NCBI GenBank assembly: GCA_030612305.1
Contig: JAUWOG010000140.1
Span: 1-6,453, forward strand
Length of the DNA stretch: 6,453 nucleotides
From: Armatimonadota bacterium
Lineage (GTDB): Bacteria > Armatimonadota > Zipacnadia > Zipacnadales > UBA11051
Reading direction: 5' to 3'
The notes beneath the pieces were generated by a model. The model was not told where the DNA came from. It searched no databases and saw only the letters and a program-made list of their open reading frames with translations. Shown piece by piece: positions 4,982 to 6,453 of this stretch. Numbering within the stretch: position 1 is the stretch's first letter; each line of letters opens with the position of its first letter. A program made the translations under genes and the position numbers.

Positions 4982-6453
4982 GTGCGCAATGAAGAGACAG
5001 GCTCGCACAACGGTAGCGCGATTATTGAGCCGGAGGAAGAAGTAATCGCCGGCGCAGCAGGGGTCTGGCAGATAGCGTACACCGCCGGACCGGATGGCAT
5101 TGAGCCCGGCGGCAGTGTGCGGTTCGAGATACCATACGGATTCACCATGCCGCAGTTCATCTGGGTTCACGATCCGGGTTACTGTCAGGTGACTTGTAGC
5201 CAGGAGGGGGTCGAGCTGAGTTTGTCGTACGACCCGCCGGTGACGCTGGACCCGGAGCCCTTCTACTATGTGACACGCTGGGGCAGGATGGTTTATGTCG
5301 AGGTGTGCGGCGAGAGGCTGGAAGAAGCAAGCACGATCCAGCTTCTCTACGGCCACCGACAGCACATGGAACCCGGAGCGTTCGCACAGCATTTCACCGG
5401 GACGGCGGAGTTCACCGTGGCAACCGACGTGGATGGCACCCGCAGCGCGAAGTTCTCCGGATATGCGCTCATAGAGAACCAGCCGGAGTTGGAAATCATC
5501 GCCGACCAGGCGGCGGAACTGTGCATCTACCTGCCTTCCTACGCGCAGATGGGAGAGGACTTGACGGTGCGGATAGTGGCCGAGGACGAGGAGTGCAATG
5601 CTATCGAGCTGCCGGGGGGGAACCTGATAGTTGACTCGCCGGACAGCCCGCTAGTCGGTGCGAGCGTCGAGGAGGGGCAGTGGCACAACACCGTGCCGAT
5701 GCGCTTTGATCTGCCGGGAGAAAAGGTGATAAGCATCATGGACGTCGAGACCGCCGTCAGTGGGGTCTCGAATCCGGTCATAGTCAGCCAGGAGCCGCCG
5801 GAACGGCGTCTCTACTGGGGCGATATTCACGGACACACGCGGCTTTCCGACGGCCTCGGCAGCCCGGAGGAGTATTACGCCTTCGGGCGGGAACAAGCGT
5901 GCCTTGATTTCTGCGCCATCGCCGACCATTCGCAATATATCTCCGACGAGGACTGGGAGCAGATTCAGAAGGTGACAGCGGAGTTCAACACGCCGGGGGA
6001 GTATGTGACGCTGCTCGGCTACGAGGTGTCGCTGAACGCGGCGATGCCGCACTATGGGGATAAGAACATATATTATCCGGGCGACAGCGGGCCGCTGCTT
6101 CGCGCCACTGACATCAACCGCAGTGAATACGCGGAGTTGGACGACTACACGGAGCAGTGGAAAGCCGCCGGCGCGATGATGATCCTCCACCAACACGCGG
6201 GCGGCAGCCACACCTACTACGACCCGGAGCTGGTGCGCCTCGCGGAGGTCTTTTCGATCTGGGGCGACTCGGAGGCCTCGGAGGGCAGCCGGCCGCTACT
6301 GCCGGGCCTGGAGCGCGACTACTCCGGGATGCTGGCCGCCGATTGCCTGGACATGGGTTGGAAGCTGGGGTTCATGGCCGCATCAGACGACCATGCAGGC
6401 CGGCCCGGACGCACCGACTGGCTACGTGTGAGACGCGCCTATCCGGGCGGCCT
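4982..6453 (+). CDS. DUF3604-type PHP-domain metal-dependent hydrolase (3' truncated)
   Basis: From GTG 4982 the frame is open without a stop to the window edge, giving 490 codons plus two bases. The first ~275 residues look like beta-rich accessory domains (for example VRFEIPYGF and AEFTVATDVDGTRSAKFSGYALIE). The PHP catalytic domain then begins with YWGDIHGHTRLSDG: His283, His285 and Asp290 form motif I. ADHS (Asp315-His316) is motif II. Further likely ligands are Glu348 (LGYE), His403 and/or His405 (ILHQH) and Asp469 to His471 (ASDDHAG). PHP domains bind two or three metal ions and hydrolyse phosphoesters or related bonds. The DUF3604 group is abundant in environmental bacteria, but to my knowledge its substrate is unsettled. 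No signal peptide is visible from this start, implying a cytoplasmic enzyme, whereas some relatives appear to be exported. The C-terminus lies outside the window. Family assignment is firm; the reaction is unknown. Confidence 0.88.
   Translation, partial: MRNEETGSHNGSAIIEPEEEVIAGAAGVWQIAYTAGPDGIEPGGSVRFEIPYGFTMPQFIWVHDPGYCQVTCSQEGVELSLSYDPPVTLDPEPFYYVTRWGRMVYVEVCGERLEEASTIQLLYGHRQHMEPGAFAQHFTGTAEFTVATDVDGTRSAKFSGYALIENQPELEIIADQAAELCIYLPSYAQMGEDLTVRIVAEDEECNAIELPGGNLIVDSPDSPLVGASVEEGQWHNTVPMRFDLPGEKVISIMDVETAVSGVSNPVIVSQEPPERRLYWGDIHGHTRLSDGLGSPEEYYAFGREQACLDFCAIADHSQYISDEDWEQIQKVTAEFNTPGEYVTLLGYEVSLNAAMPHYGDKNIYYPGDSGPLLRATDINRSEYAELDDYTEQWKAAGAMMILHQHAGGSHTYYDPELVRLAEVFSIWGDSEASEGSRPLLPGLERDYSGMLAADCLDMGWKLGFMAASDDHAGRPGRTDWLRVRRAYPGG

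Noticed and set aside
5651..6211. A 186-codon minus-strand open frame opposite the PHP gene
   Set aside because: The plus-strand frame carries the PHP motifs across the same interval and is preceded by a strong ribosome-binding site, so the antisense frame is a shadow.
1..6453. CRISPR arrays, tRNA or rRNA genes, transposases, toxin-antitoxin pairs or phage genes
   Set aside because: I read both strands for direct-repeat arrays, tRNA-like stems, insertion-sequence ends and recognisable proteins of these classes and found none.

Overview
The window is a gene-dense, moderately GC-rich stretch (about 60% by eye) of bacterial chromosome. It has short intergenic gaps and clear Shine-Dalgarno sites. 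The gene content combines a dienelactone-hydrolase-like esterase, paired xylose-isomerase-like TIM barrels and a DUF3604-type PHP metallohydrolase. That mix is common in environmental Planctomycetota, Armatimonadota, Hydrogenedentota, Lentisphaerota and similar uncultured lineages. This placement is inference from gene content; no marker gene is present.

Layout, left to right. (1) 1-618 (+): 3' part of an alpha/beta hydrolase, with its Ser, Asp and His triad visible. (2) 599-2476 (+): a multi-membrane-spanning GT-C glycosyltransferase of the PMT/ArnT type, overlapping or abutting gene 1. (3) 2576-3406 and 3419-4192 (+): two tandem, divergent sugar-phosphate isomerase/epimerase-like TIM barrels, 12 bases apart and almost certainly one transcript. 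(4) 4209-4697 (-): a GNAT N-acetyltransferase, convergent with the isomerases with only 16 bases between stops. (5) 4698-4981: a 284-base divergent intergenic region with several short dyads but no convincing promoter. (6) 4982-6453 (+): a GTG-started DUF3604/PHP-family metal-dependent hydrolase that runs off the right edge. It has no stop inside the window, so a caller that needs a stop codon would miss it.

How they may work together: the esterase, the two isomerase-like enzymes and the PHP protein suit breakdown or remodelling of carbohydrates or related natural products. The two TIM barrels are the most plausible functional pair. The GT-C enzyme (lipid-linked sugar transfer at the membrane) and the GNAT enzyme have no obvious link to that theme and may be bystanders. 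I found no mobile element, CRISPR array, rRNA, tRNA or defence-type cassette. I do not see strong evidence for a new system; the points worth checking are the paired isomerases and the dyads before the PHP gene.
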